From an uncultured Pelagimonas sp. (GTDB lineage: Bacteria > Pseudomonadota > Alphaproteobacteria > Rhodobacterales > Rhodobacteraceae), in contig CANMPP010000002.1 in assembly GCA_947499735.1 (NCBI GenBank), positions 1-64,000 of the forward strand: 64,000 bases of DNA, read 5' to 3'. A program made the translations under genes and the position numbers. Below, piece by piece: positions 43,050 to 52,687 of this stretch. The notes beneath the pieces are model-generated. The model worked only from the letters and a program-made list of their open reading frames with translations. It was not told the DNA's origin and did no database searches. The first letter of the stretch is position 1. Each line of letters starts with the position of its first letter.

Positions 43050-44872
43050 CAAAAGGCCTGCCCAATCCCGATATAGATTTGAAACTGTGATGCATCATCA
43101 GGGGTGCCGCTAACGGGAAAAGCGATGTCCGCGCGTAAGGGCCCAAACCCGGTTTGATAACGCAAACCCAGCCCCGCGCCGCTAAGCCAGCTTCCCTCGC
43201 CTTGCAAAAACGCTTCGTCGCCGACATAGCCTGCATCATAAAATGCGACGGCTCCGAAATTGCCGCGCACCGTTGCACGAATTTCTCCGGATAAGGCCAG
43301 ATAGGATGTTCCACCGATGATCATATCATCAATTTCGCCTATTCCTAAGGCTTGGTATGGTTGGCCGCGAACAGATCCGCCGCCGCCTGCATAAAATAGG
43401 TAATCGGGGGGGGCGCTGTCGCTATCAGGGCCCGCTAATGTTCCAAATTGTACGCGGCCTGCCAAAACGGTCGATTTCTCTTCGCCAAGTGCGAGGTATT
43501 TACGCCCATCGAATGTCAGCAAAAGGCCATTATCAATGTCATTGATCCCGAGGAAGGGCACTAAATTTGTGTTTATATATGTGCCTTGTGTCGCGTTTAA
43601 GGGCGCATCCCGTGTATCCCATGTGACCTCAAAAGGGCTGCCCACCAATTGATATTGGCGATCGCCGAACGCGTCTTGAATGTCACCGATGCGGTATAAT
43701 CCGCCGATTTGCCACTGCAATTCATTCGAAACGATCCGGGTCATCCCGGCCTCTAAATCGATTGTGTCTGACAGATAGCTGGGTTCGTCTTCGCGCGCGA
43801 TTACAAGCTGTGTGTAGAAATCTTTGTCCGTGCCAAATGCGGCGGGTTTGCCGTAATTCGTGGAAAACGTATAATCGACACCGTTTTCCGCGTCCGTTGC
43901 TCCGATATTGTCAATTTCAAAATCAAACCGTAATTGTTCTGCGCCTCCCAAAAGGTTGCGATGCAACCAGTAGGCATTGGTTCCAAACCCCTCAACAGAA
44001 CTTAATTCGGCGCCAAAACCAACTCGTCTTGGGCGTTCTTCGGTTAATGTCAGCTCAATGGGTAGCGAATTTTGCGGACCAATATTTTCGGCTTCGGTGA
44101 ATGTCACGGATGCAAAGGCCTCTGTGCGACGGAGGCGGGTTGCAGATTGCTCGATTTCGGTTGGGTTGTAGACCGCGCCAACAGGTAGACCGGCGATAAT
44201 GCGAATGCGATCACTGCGCACATCTTTATTGCCGGTGATATTCAGGTCGCCAAACTTCAGGCGGGGACCGGGCGTGATCGTGATGTCGACGTCAAGATGG
44301 TTGCTTTCGTGATCCGCAACAATGTTTTGATCTGTGATCTCAGCCTTTGCATGCCCGGCAGACCTCCAAGCGGAGATACTAGAAGATGCGGCAGATTTAA
44401 TTGATGAAACGGTTGCTGTTTTGCCCGTTTCGAAACCGCCTGGAATGTCTGTTTGCGGTGTCAATGGACCGATTTTTGCGGTTTGAAATTTAAAGATGGG
44501 CCCCGGCTGAATGGAAATCGTGATTGCTTTAACACTGTCTGGTTCATGCAACGGGGATATTTCCGATACTTCCAAACCGTTAACGGTGACCGAGATTATT
44601 GGGCTGTAATGGGCTTGCGCGTATAGCGCGCCCAGCATCTGTCGGTATTCGCTACGCGCGGCCGCGATTAATTCAATTGGGCTGGTGCGGTCGTCATTCA
44701 GCGCCTGTACGACGCTGGATGTCCGCTCCAAAATACCGGCCAGCTCTGCATTTTCGCCGGCAATTTTGATCACTAGATCGTCGCGATCAAACGCAAAAAC
44801 GGGGTTGGTGGCTAGACCAATCGCGGCTGAAAAAGCCAAAATAACAATTCGGAGATGTGACGGTGTGGACAT
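43049..44872 (-). CDS. tamA: Outer-membrane TamA (BamA/Omp85 family)
   Basis: 607 residues with a signal peptide ending NPVFA. POTRA domains occupy about residues 30-270; one contains ITGNKDVRSDRIRIIAGLP. The beta-barrel follows, with GGGSVRGQPYQALG as the Omp85 lid-lock motif and FGPLRADIAFP near the C-terminus. It inserts selected outer-membrane proteins with TamB, which is encoded downstream with a 1-bp overlap. The ATG at 44872 was chosen over a TTG three codons earlier. The gene follows the exopolysaccharide kinase at about 110 bp. Confidence 0.94.
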   Translation of the reverse strand: MSTPSHLRIVILAFSAAIGLATNPVFAFDRDDLVIKIAGENAELAGILERTSSVVQALNDDRTSPIELIAAARSEYRQMLGALYAQAHYSPIISVTVNGLEVSEISPLHEPDSVKAITISIQPGPIFKFQTAKIGPLTPQTDIPGGFETGKTATVSSIKSAASSSISAWRSAGHAKAEITDQNIVADHESNHLDVDITITPGPRLKFGDLNITGNKDVRSDRIRIIAGLPVGAVYNPTEIEQSATRLRRTEAFASVTFTEAENIGPQNSLPIELTLTEERPRRVGFGAELSSVEGFGTNAYWLHRNLLGGAEQLRFDFEIDNIGATDAENGVDYTFSTNYGKPAAFGTDKDFYTQLVIAREDEPSYLSDTIDLEAGMTRIVSNELQWQIGGLYRIGDIQDAFGDRQYQLVGSPFEVTWDTRDAPLNATQGTYINTNLVPFLGINDIDNGLLLTFDGRKYLALGEEKSTVLAGRVQFGTLAGPDSDSAPPDYLFYAGGGGSVRGQPYQALGIGEIDDMIIGGTSYLALSGEIRATVRGNFGAVAFYDAGYVGDEAFLQGEGSWLSGAGLGLRYQTGFGPLRADIAFPVSGTPDDASQFQIYIGIGQAF

Positions 44873-44980
44873 TTGGATCAAGGATTAGCCTGACACTGCG
44901 TCCGTTTCTAGTGAAGTCTTTGCCGTTTGGCCGATTATCGCCATTGTCGGCCGAGAAATTTGAGGCCATGTGGTGTGAAA

Positions 44981-47125
44981 TTAAGCCGCTTGCAGATTTT
45001 TATAATACTGCTTTGCCTTACGCCCCAGGCCATATATTTCACGCTTGTTTTTGCTCTTGTTCAAAATAATTGCGTCAGGAGTTTGCCCAAATTGACGCAT
45101 CTTTTCTAAGCAATGTGAAACATCGGCCTCGCTTGTCTCACCGACCGCGGCAACCAACAATAGAAGGTCTGCTTTTTCTGCCAATAGCAGGGTATCTGAA
45201 ATGACCATTGCAGGGGGCGTGTCGAGAATAACAATGTCCCATTCTTCGCGCGCTTGCTTTAGAATATCGTTCAGTTCGGGACGGTTAAGGGCCTCAACGC
45301 CCTGTGCACGGCTTGAGCTTGAAAACGCAGGTAAGATATCAAGCCCTTGGATCTCTGTGCTTAAAACCGCCGAATCCAAGTCGCAATGATCATGCAAAAC
45401 ATCCGTCAAAGCGTGCGTTGGCTTATTCGTTAGACGCAGGGATGCAGTTCCACGGCGTGTATCGCAATCTATCAATAAGACTCTTCTACCTGCTTGGGCA
45501 AAGCTATTTGCAGTCGCGGTGGCTATTGTTGTTTTGCCTTCTCCGCTAGAGGCAGATGTCACCAAAATAACCTGTGGGGCACGACCGTCGGGTGTCTTTT
45601 GAACGCGTATGGCGTTGCGCAACCCACGCACCGCTTCATTTTCGAACGTCCCTTTGCGGGGCGTTTGGATGCGTTGCAAACGCGTCGACCTTGAAAGAAT
45701 TGGCAGGCTTGCAATAACCGGAAGAAAGGTCAGTGCTGTTAGGCGCGCTGCAGAAGACACTTTGGGTGCAAAAACATTTCGCGCCAAAACAAGACCAGAC
45801 CCCAGCAATGCGCCGAAGAATAGCCCCAAGCCTACCATGCGGCTTTTTTGCGGCGAGATCGGATTGGGCAAGAGGGTGGCATAGGACGTAATTCTAATGT
45901 CCGCCCGTTGCAAACCAGTTTGAATAGATGTTTCCTGAAGACGATTGCGGACACTTTCGTAAAACATCTGTTTGGCTGCAGTGTCTTGCTGCTTTTCCTC
46001 TAGGGTCAACAAGGCGCTGCGTTGATTGGAAATTTGCCCCTCCAGGTCGCGTATTGGCTCCTGCAACCCTTGGATCAATCGCGTTGTTGTGCGGATATCT
46101 TCTTGGATTCGATATTTAAAGGCATCCCAAATCACACTGGTGATTTGAGCCTGAGACGCGTCAGAAATCAATCCGAGTTCCGTGGCGATTTGCTCTCTTG
46201 ACTGCTGGTCTGATGCCGAATGCATACGTTCTAGATTTCGCTCATCAACCGCCAGCTGATTTTGTTTATCCTGCAGCGAGCGACGTAATTGAACGATGCG
46301 ATATTCCAGATTTTCGATTTCTTCAGGTGTGACAAAGTTATGGGTGTTGCTAAATTCGCTGAGTTCTTGTTCGGAACGCTTTAGGTCAGATTCTAGCAGG
46401 GCTGCTTGCTCGGATAACCATGCGCTGGCTTGCGTCGTTGCGTCATATTTTGCTGCAAGCTGATCTTGAATGTAAAGATTTGCAATAGCGTTTGCTATGC
46501 GTTGCGACTTGTAGGGGTCTTGCGTAACGACCCATATTGAAAACGCGTAGGTGTTTGGAATATTGCGGATTGTAACTGCCTTTTGTAGAGTTGAAACAGC
46601 GGCTGAGCGTTGCGCAACCTCTGGATCCAACGCCTCTGGAACTGCGATATGTTCCGTTGCGACAGCAGTTTTTTCAAGCCATGCATCTTTTATGGCGTCT
46701 TTTATAAAAGCTTTTGCAAAAGCGATCGGGCTTTGGGGCTGATCAATCAGGAATGGATTAAACTCTGGATCCTTTGTGAGCCCAAGTTCATCCACGACCA
46801 TGCCCATCAAGTGGCGTCCATTTAAAATCAAGCTTTCCGTTCGCAGGGCTTCTTCTGACGTGGACAAGTTACTTAGGACGTTTTCCAAATCTAAAATTTG
46901 CTCGTTGCGGGTTTCGACAACAATTTGCGCGTCCGACCCGTACATTGGAACTTGATTGAAAAAGACGTGCCAGAATGCAAATGCAGCCACCACAATCGCG
47001 CAGAGCACAACAACACCCTTGCCGCGCCATAGCATCGCGGCAATGTCTTTCATGTCAAACACAACGCGACCATCATTGGGATCATACGTTGTGTTTACCA
47101 CGCTAAGGTGCGGTTTTTGGTGCAT
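44981..47125 (-). CDS. Wzc/ExoP-type polysaccharide copolymerase and tyrosine autokinase
   Basis: 714 residues. The N-terminal Wzz-like region has a membrane segment at about 35-55, followed by a long periplasmic coiled coil (about residues 180-400) and a second membrane segment near 430. The cytoplasmic BY-kinase domain has Walker A SASSGEGKTTIAT near residue 525, LLIDCDTRRG (Walker A') and DIVILDTPPAM (Walker B). The C-terminal tail has only a few tyrosines (IYGLG, QYYKNL), so the usual Tyr cluster is short. It controls chain length and export of exopolysaccharide. It diverges from a polymerase gene. Confidence 0.92.
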   Translation of the reverse strand: MHQKPHLSVVNTTYDPNDGRVVFDMKDIAAMLWRGKGVVVLCAIVVAAFAFWHVFFNQVPMYGSDAQIVVETRNEQILDLENVLSNLSTSEEALRTESLILNGRHLMGMVVDELGLTKDPEFNPFLIDQPQSPIAFAKAFIKDAIKDAWLEKTAVATEHIAVPEALDPEVAQRSAAVSTLQKAVTIRNIPNTYAFSIWVVTQDPYKSQRIANAIANLYIQDQLAAKYDATTQASAWLSEQAALLESDLKRSEQELSEFSNTHNFVTPEEIENLEYRIVQLRRSLQDKQNQLAVDERNLERMHSASDQQSREQIATELGLISDASQAQITSVIWDAFKYRIQEDIRTTTRLIQGLQEPIRDLEGQISNQRSALLTLEEKQQDTAAKQMFYESVRNRLQETSIQTGLQRADIRITSYATLLPNPISPQKSRMVGLGLFFGALLGSGLVLARNVFAPKVSSAARLTALTFLPVIASLPILSRSTRLQRIQTPRKGTFENEAVRGLRNAIRVQKTPDGRAPQVILVTSASSGEGKTTIATATANSFAQAGRRVLLIDCDTRRGTASLRLTNKPTHALTDVLHDHCDLDSAVLSTEIQGLDILPAFSSSSRAQGVEALNRPELNDILKQAREEWDIVILDTPPAMVISDTLLLAEKADLLLLVAAVGETSEADVSHCLEKMRQFGQTPDAIILNKSKNKREIYGLGRKAKQYYKNLQAA

Positions 47126-47449
47126 AAGACCATCTCAAGTTAAACAGAAGCGGGATCCGCTTCCAACGAACAAAGCCAGTCAATGGATTCTAAGAGCCAT
47201 GACACAGCTGGAGATTAACTACGGCCAAGATGGTAAATTTAGTATTAAGCGGAATTCGAAGGTGCGATTTTCCCCGTTTTTGATTCATCAAGTCGTTACG
47301 TGAGATAACAAAAAATTAACTTTGTTTGGACAGGTTCAGGCGCAGCGAAAATGGAAGCAATGGATGGGGACGAAATCGTCTTTCTTAACGCTGTTCGTGT
47401 CCAGTCTTTACTGGATTGATAGTTCGTCGATGAATTGGGGGCAGCTCAC
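47126..47449. other. Divergent promoter region of the exopolysaccharide genes
   Basis: About 325 bp between the kinase and polymerase starts. No gene is seen. An AT-rich stretch at 47234-47248 is one mismatch from TTAA-N7-TTAA. The region must hold divergent promoters. Confidence 0.45.
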
Positions 47450-48709
47450 ATGATCGATCTTGTTTCATTGCCGTCTTTCATTCGGTTTTCTGATCGAGAT
47501 GCGGCTCCATTGAAAGCGCGCGTTTATCCAGTCGTTCAAGATACGACTTTTGCAAAACTCCTGTTCGTATCCATCTTTTTCATGACGAGTCAATTTGCGT
47601 TTCGCTTGGGTATTCAACCTTTTGGTCTTTTGGCGATATACGCAATTTGCGCATTCTTTGTCATAACAAGGCCAGAGTGGTTGCGATCGATTTGGCCGGT
47701 CTTGGGTGTGCCAATGATAGCTTTGGCTCTGTCGTTATGGAGTATCGATCCAGCTCTTTCAGCTTATCGATCCATCCAATTGCTTATGACAACATTGATG
47801 GGGGTAATAGTTGCAAATCTACTACCCCCATATAGGGCAATGATTCTAATTAGCCTATGCGAATTATCTATCACCGGGCTGTCCTTATTGAACTCAGTTG
47901 TTGTTTTTTTGCCCCCGGCTTTTGATCGAGGCGAATTTATTGGAGTGCTTGCTCATAAAAATCATTTATCCCATGCCGTCATATTTTCAGGGGCCGGGTT
48001 GCTAGCGCTTGCCTTCTATTTTCGGATGTCATTTTTGGGGATACTAGGCGCGATTTGCTTGTTTCCTGTCCTTGATGCAACGGAAAGTGCCGGGGGAAAG
48101 GTTCTTTATTTTCTGCTGCTTGTATTGGTTTCACTGTTTTGGTTGCGTCATCAGCCTTGGATTTTGCGCCAAAGGATTTTTGCAGCATTTTGTATTGCAA
48201 TTTCTTGTGTGCTTGCCGTCATACTCACATGCTATTCGGAACTTATTTCCACATCTATAGAGGCATTGGGCAAAGATAGCACATTGACAGGACGGACGAT
48301 CTTATGGAAATTTGGTTTCGAACGTTTTTGGGATCACCCTTTAACGGGATACGGATTTCAGGCATTTTGGAACGAACCCAGCTTTACTAGAGAATACCTA
48401 CGCGCATTTGTTGACCCTCGTACGAGCATTTTTCACAATGGGTATATAGAAATCCTTGTGGCGCTCGGTCTTGTCGGTGGTGGAATAGGAATTGCGTTAT
48501 TTGTCGCCTGCGTTTGGAGCACCTTGCGCTGGTACCTCTTGGACGCAACAATCACATCTGCGTTTTTTGCATTCTGCATGCTACTCATGTTGATTGCTAG
48601 CTTTGTTGAACCACTTCTTTTTGGAGTGCATTCCTTCAACCACATTCTTGTGGTTCTCGCATATTGCTATTCTGTGTATGCGCGGAATGGATATGAAAAG
48701 AAACCATGA
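47450..48709 (+). CDS. O-antigen polymerase/ligase-like membrane protein (Wzy/ExoQ-type)
   Basis: 419 residues with about ten to twelve membrane segments. The periplasmic loop contains TLTGRTILWKFGFERFWDHP and TGYGFQAFW, which fit the Wzy_C (O-antigen ligase/polymerase) signature, and HNGYIEILVALGLVGG is typical of ExoQ proteins. It would join repeat units on the lipid carrier at the periplasmic face. The ATG at 47450 is preferred to the TTG at 47435. Base composition is slightly AT-richer than neighbours. It is followed by two glycosyltransferase genes on the same strand. Confidence 0.9.
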   Translation: MIDLVSLPSFIRFSDRDAAPLKARVYPVVQDTTFAKLLFVSIFFMTSQFAFRLGIQPFGLLAIYAICAFFVITRPEWLRSIWPVLGVPMIALALSLWSIDPALSAYRSIQLLMTTLMGVIVANLLPPYRAMILISLCELSITGLSLLNSVVVFLPPAFDRGEFIGVLAHKNHLSHAVIFSGAGLLALAFYFRMSFLGILGAICLFPVLDATESAGGKVLYFLLLVLVSLFWLRHQPWILRQRIFAAFCIAISCVLAVILTCYSELISTSIEALGKDSTLTGRTILWKFGFERFWDHPLTGYGFQAFWNEPSFTREYLRAFVDPRTSIFHNGYIEILVALGLVGGGIGIALFVACVWSTLRWYLLDATITSAFFAFCMLLMLIASFVEPLLFGVHSFNHILVVLAYCYSVYARNGYEKKP

Positions 48710-48756
48710 ACGTGTGATCTTTCACCGTTTTTCGTATGAATTAGAGGGCATGGAAT

Positions 48757-49662
48757 TTGGATATAGCCATCGGAATATGTACTTATGACCGAACAGATGA
48801 CCTGCAAGTTTTGTTTGCGTCACTTGGCCGAATGAACGTATCACCAGATCTGTCATTGCGTATCATTATTGTAGATAATGATGAAAGACGCACATCTGAA
48901 AATACCGTTATGTCATGGTCTCGTGATGTGGATTGGCCAGTTTTCTATGTACACGAACCCCGGCCAGGAATTCCAATGGCGCGAAACCGCATTCTAAAAG
49001 AGGCGGGGTATCACGGGTATCTAGCTTTTGTTGATGATGATGAAACCGTGCATCCAGATTGGATCAATTCCTTGGCCACTGCGATGCGTCAGACGAATGT
49101 TGCCTTTGTGCAGGGGCCGGTCGAGATGACGGTCGAAAGCCCGTCGGATACTTGGTGGTTGGCCAGTGGTTTTTTTCGCCAAAAGGTCTTTGCCAATCTG
49201 TCCCCTCGTCACGAAAGTTGGAGCAATAACGTGTTGATTGATCTCGCATTCGTTCGTGAGAGCGGCTGTCAGTTTGAGGCATCGCTGCAATACGATGGCG
49301 GATCGGACACCTTGTTTTTCCAAGACATCGTCGCGGCAGGCGGTGAAGGGCGGTTCGCCCGCGACGCTATCGTCTATGAGGTACAAAAGAGGTCGCGGTT
49401 AACCTGGTCTTGGGGGATTAAGCGTCATTACCGCTATGGGATTACCCGTTCGAATACGATGATTCTACGTCAACCTTTCCTGACCGCGTCCGGTCATTGC
49501 ATAGCGCGATCATCCGCGATGCTTGTGTTGGGTTTTTTAAGTTTGTTCACTGTCTTTGTTCGAGGACGTCGTGGGATTGCAGATGGTGTCGCCCTGATCG
49601 CTCGGGGGGCCGGCGTTGTTTCTGGATTGTTCGGGGGCAAACACAAAGAATATGCCAGATAA
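48757..49662 (+). CDS. Family 2 glycosyltransferase (first of a pair)
   Basis: 301 residues, GT-A fold. IAIGICTYDRTDDL is the nucleotide-sugar opening, VDNDERR follows, and FVDDDETVHPDW holds the DxD metal motif. The C-terminal portion has a hydrophobic segment that may attach it to the membrane. It transfers a sugar onto a lipid-linked intermediate; sugar not predictable. The start is a TTG at 48757 after AGAGGG; no ATG is available in frame. It is closely related to the next gene and probably arose with it by duplication. Confidence 0.9.
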   Translation: MDIAIGICTYDRTDDLQVLFASLGRMNVSPDLSLRIIIVDNDERRTSENTVMSWSRDVDWPVFYVHEPRPGIPMARNRILKEAGYHGYLAFVDDDETVHPDWINSLATAMRQTNVAFVQGPVEMTVESPSDTWWLASGFFRQKVFANLSPRHESWSNNVLIDLAFVRESGCQFEASLQYDGGSDTLFFQDIVAAGGEGRFARDAIVYEVQKRSRLTWSWGIKRHYRYGITRSNTMILRQPFLTASGHCIARSSAMLVLGFLSLFTVFVRGRRGIADGVALIARGAGVVSGLFGGKHKEYAR

Positions 49663-49680
49663 GGGGAGTTCATTGTTGCT

Positions 49681-50619
49681 ATGAAACACGTGATCGAAAT
49701 TTGTATTTGTACATTTCGCCGTCCGCATTTGGCCAAAACATTGGCATCTGTGGCGCGTTTATCTGTACCTTCGGGATGCGAATTACGTGTTTTGGTGGTT
49801 GATAACGATGATTGGCCGAGCGCGCGGTCATTGGCGACGGAAGTCCATCTTCCATTTGAGCTGGCATATGTTCACGCGCCAGCACGAAATATTTCTGTCG
49901 CGCGCAACGCTGGTTTGGAAAATTCCAAAGGCGACTTTCTTGTATTTCTTGATGATGATGAAACTGTTTCAAAAGACTGGATCGATGCGCTTTATGAAAA
50001 GATGGTCTCTACCGATGCGGATGTCATCTTTGGTCGCATAGTCGCGCGTTACCCAACGGGCACCGCTGATTGGTTGGTTGCAGGGGACTATCATTCGACA
50101 CAAGGTCCAGAAGATACGACCAAAGCCATCAAAACCGGGTGTTCGGCGAATGTTATGATTCGTCGTGACCGGGCGCATTTGCATAAATCGAGATTCGATC
50201 TGGAACTGGGGCGGACTGGGGGCGAAGACACGGTTTATTTCAGAGACCTGTATCAAGCTGGCGCACAAATGAGGTTTGCCGATAATGCGGTGGTGTATGA
50301 GGCCGTTGATCCTAAGCGGTTGTCGCTCCGTTGGCTTTTGATGCGCAAATTTCGGTCAGGCCAAAGTTATGCTAGGTCAGAAATCGGAACATCAGAACAG
50401 CCCATGATGTTGCGCGCCAAATTGTTCGCACAGGCTGGTGCCAAAGCGGCGGCCTGTGCGGGAATGTGGGGTTTGTATCTGTTAGAACGTCACAAACGGA
50501 ACTTTTGGGCCATCCGTGGGGCTTTACATGTTGGTGTTCTGTCAAAATGCGTCGGATTGCGAGAACCCATTTTGTATGGGCATTGCGATGAACCGCTGCG
50601 CCGGGCCAAAAATGCCTAG
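49681..50619 (+). CDS. Family 2 glycosyltransferase (second of a pair)
   Basis: 312 residues. IEICICTFRRPHLAKTLAS and VVDNDDWPSA mark the nucleotide-binding half, FLDDDETVSKDW the DxD region, and GRTGGEDTVYFRDLYQAG a likely acceptor/catalytic segment, as in ExoM-like succinoglycan transferases. It starts 18 bp after its paralogue. Its stop codon overlaps the stop of the convergent agmatinase gene by 4 bp, leaving no room for a terminator. Confidence 0.92.
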   Translation: MKHVIEICICTFRRPHLAKTLASVARLSVPSGCELRVLVVDNDDWPSARSLATEVHLPFELAYVHAPARNISVARNAGLENSKGDFLVFLDDDETVSKDWIDALYEKMVSTDADVIFGRIVARYPTGTADWLVAGDYHSTQGPEDTTKAIKTGCSANVMIRRDRAHLHKSRFDLELGRTGGEDTVYFRDLYQAGAQMRFADNAVVYEAVDPKRLSLRWLLMRKFRSGQSYARSEIGTSEQPMMLRAKLFAQAGAKAAACAGMWGLYLLERHKRNFWAIRGALHVGVLSKCVGLREPILYGHCDEPLRRAKNA

Positions 50620-51464
50620 CCCAACGCGGCGGCCATCAATCGATATGTGATTTGCGCTGCCGTAAAATCCCAGGCCGCATTACCATCAGGTGCCAATTCA
50701 ACAACATCTAGGCCAACGCAACGGCGGCCCTTTAAGGCATGTTCGACAAGATGCATGGATTGAAAATAGTTCAGTCCACCGGGAACGGGCGTGCCTGTGG
50801 CAGGCATAAATGCTGGATCGAGCCCGTCCACATCATAGCTGACATAAACAAGTTCTGGGAAATCATCCGGCAGGTCCACTGCATGTAGATTTCTACTGAC
50901 CAAATCTTCTGCATCTACATGAAACACGTTATTGCTTTGGCGGCTGTCCACTTCTTGCTGACACAGGGCGCGTACACCGAATTGGGCCAGTCGCACGCCG
51001 TCTTCCGCCAAAAGATGCATGACTGAGGCATGGGAATGTTTTTCGCCCTGATAGGCGACACGCAAATCTGCATGGGCATCAATCTGAACCAACCCGATTG
51101 GTTTGCCAAGCGCACGCATCACGCCCTGAACAGCACCATATGTCAGGGAATGTTCGCCGCCCAATGTCACAGGAATTTTTCCAGCTTCAACAGCGGCCTG
51201 TGTCCGAGACGCAAGTCGTTCCATCACCTCTGGCAGTGGGCCATCACAAGGCACCGGGGCCTCAGTGAAAATACCTTTTTCACATGGTTCAACACCCGCG
51301 GTGAGCCGTTCCAATTCATCAGAGGCTTCGATGATGGCTGTCGGGCCTTTCGCTGTGCCTGATCCGTAGGACACTGTACGTTCCAAGGGCATAGGTATTA
51401 TGCGGAACAAAGCATCATCGCCACGTTCTGTTTCGCTTAGTTCACTGTCGAGAAAAATGCTCAT
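50616..51464 (-). CDS. speB: Agmatinase
   Basis: 282 residues of the ureohydrolase family. Manganese-binding motifs are intact: GGEHSLTYG, QIDAHADLR and SYDVDGLDPAFMPATG. The reaction is agmatine plus water to putrescine and urea. It overlaps the carboxyspermidine decarboxylase gene by 4 bp, and arginine decarboxylase is encoded about 3.4 kb upstream on the same strand, so agmatine is the likely substrate rather than arginine or guanidinobutyrate. Confidence 0.9.
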   Translation of the reverse strand: MSIFLDSELSETERGDDALFRIIPMPLERTVSYGSGTAKGPTAIIEASDELERLTAGVEPCEKGIFTEAPVPCDGPLPEVMERLASRTQAAVEAGKIPVTLGGEHSLTYGAVQGVMRALGKPIGLVQIDAHADLRVAYQGEKHSHASVMHLLAEDGVRLAQFGVRALCQQEVDSRQSNNVFHVDAEDLVSRNLHAVDLPDDFPELVYVSYDVDGLDPAFMPATGTPVPGGLNYFQSMHLVEHALKGRRCVGLDVVELAPDGNAAWDFTAAQITYRLMAAALG

Positions 51465-52630
51465 GAGAGGCGTTCCTTAAAATCACTGTAGCCAAAGGTT
51501 TTGACGATTTTTAGGCTGTCGGTCTTGCTGTTCCACACTGCAATAGAGGGCAGGGGAACACCGTTGAATGTATTGGTTTTGACCATGGAATAATGCGCTT
51601 GATCCAGAAAGGCGAACCGTTGGCCGATCTTCAAAGGCGTGGCCCATGTGTAGTCCCCGATCACATCACCTGCGAGGCAGGATGGCCCCCCTAAACGATA
51701 GGTCGTGCCGGAGGTGGCTTCGTCCAGCAAGGCTGGGCGATAGGGGGCCTCGATGACGTCGGGCATATGGCAGGTCGCCGAGATGTCGGTGATCGCCAAT
51801 GGCATAGTGTTGACCGGAAGATCCAGTATTTCACCAACCAAGATGCCCGCATCCAACGCTACCGCTTCGCCGGGTTCTAGATAGACATCCACATTATATG
51901 TGTCACGCAAGCGCTTGATCATAGCGATTAGACCGTCACGATCATAATCGTCGCGTGTGATATGATGCCCGCCGCCGAAATTAAGCCACTTTAGCTTTGG
52001 CAGATAGGGCGCCAGACGCTGTTCAACAGCGGCCCATGTGCGGGCCAAAGGATCAAATCCCTGTTCACATAATGTGTGCATATGCAGGCCATCAACACTA
52101 TGCATGGTCTCATCATTAAGCTGAGAGACAGGAAAACCCAATCGTGAACACGGTGCGCAGGGGTCATATTTGGCGATCTCGCCTTCGGAATGTTCCGGGT
52201 TCAATCGTAGGCCAACATGCTTGCCCGCCTTGTGGCAATCGGGACCAAAGCGGTCCTTCTGTGCAGGAGAATTGAAAATCACATGGTCCGACAGCTCTAT
52301 GATTTGTGGCATGTCTTCGGCTTTGTACCCCGCGCAAAAGCTGGCGACTTCGCCGTCATATTCTTCGCGACCTAGGCAGGCCTCGTAAACACCGCTGGCA
52401 CATGTGCCTGAAAGGTACTTCGAAACCAGCGGGGCCAGTTCAAACATCGAAAATGCTTTAAGCGCAGATAGAATTTTGGCGCCAGATTGATCTGCAACAT
52501 CTGCCAATATGGACAAGTTGCGTTCGATAGCTGCCTCGTCCACCACAAAACAGGGACTGGGTACGCGGTTCAGATCAAATTCGCGAAACGCGCCGGCATC
52601 CCCGGCCTGCGTGGTCATGAGATCGGACAT
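51461..52630 (-). CDS. nspC: Carboxynorspermidine/carboxyspermidine decarboxylase
   Basis: 389 residues, PLP-dependent, alanine racemase-fold decarboxylase. The PLP lysine lies in AKILSALKAFSMF; LHMHTLCEQGFDPL and WLNFGGGHHI line the cofactor pocket, and LEPGEAVALDAG is the family signature. It decarboxylates carboxyspermidine (or carboxynorspermidine) to the triamine. The ATG at 52630 was chosen; the longer frame from 52681 crosses an intergenic hairpin. Gene order with the dehydrogenase upstream and agmatinase downstream fits spermidine synthesis. Confidence 0.94.
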   Translation of the reverse strand: MSDLMTTQAGDAGAFREFDLNRVPSPCFVVDEAAIERNLSILADVADQSGAKILSALKAFSMFELAPLVSKYLSGTCASGVYEACLGREEYDGEVASFCAGYKAEDMPQIIELSDHVIFNSPAQKDRFGPDCHKAGKHVGLRLNPEHSEGEIAKYDPCAPCSRLGFPVSQLNDETMHSVDGLHMHTLCEQGFDPLARTWAAVEQRLAPYLPKLKWLNFGGGHHITRDDYDRDGLIAMIKRLRDTYNVDVYLEPGEAVALDAGILVGEILDLPVNTMPLAITDISATCHMPDVIEAPYRPALLDEATSGTTYRLGGPSCLAGDVIGDYTWATPLKIGQRFAFLDQAHYSMVKTNTFNGVPLPSIAVWNSKTDSLKIVKTFGYSDFKERLS

Positions 52631-52655
52631 TTTGTGCTTTCCGCTATAAGGGGAG

Positions 52656-52676
52656 GCCCCGGATATTATCCGGGGC
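52656..52676. promoter_or_regulatory. Intercistronic hairpin between dehydrogenase and decarboxylase genes
   Basis: A perfect 9-bp stem GCCCCGGAT / ATCCGGGGC with a 3-nt loop and no T-run. In a cotranscribed pair this suits an mRNA-stabilising or processing element rather than a terminator. Confidence 0.6.
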
Positions 52677-52687
52677 AGCATTTGTAT

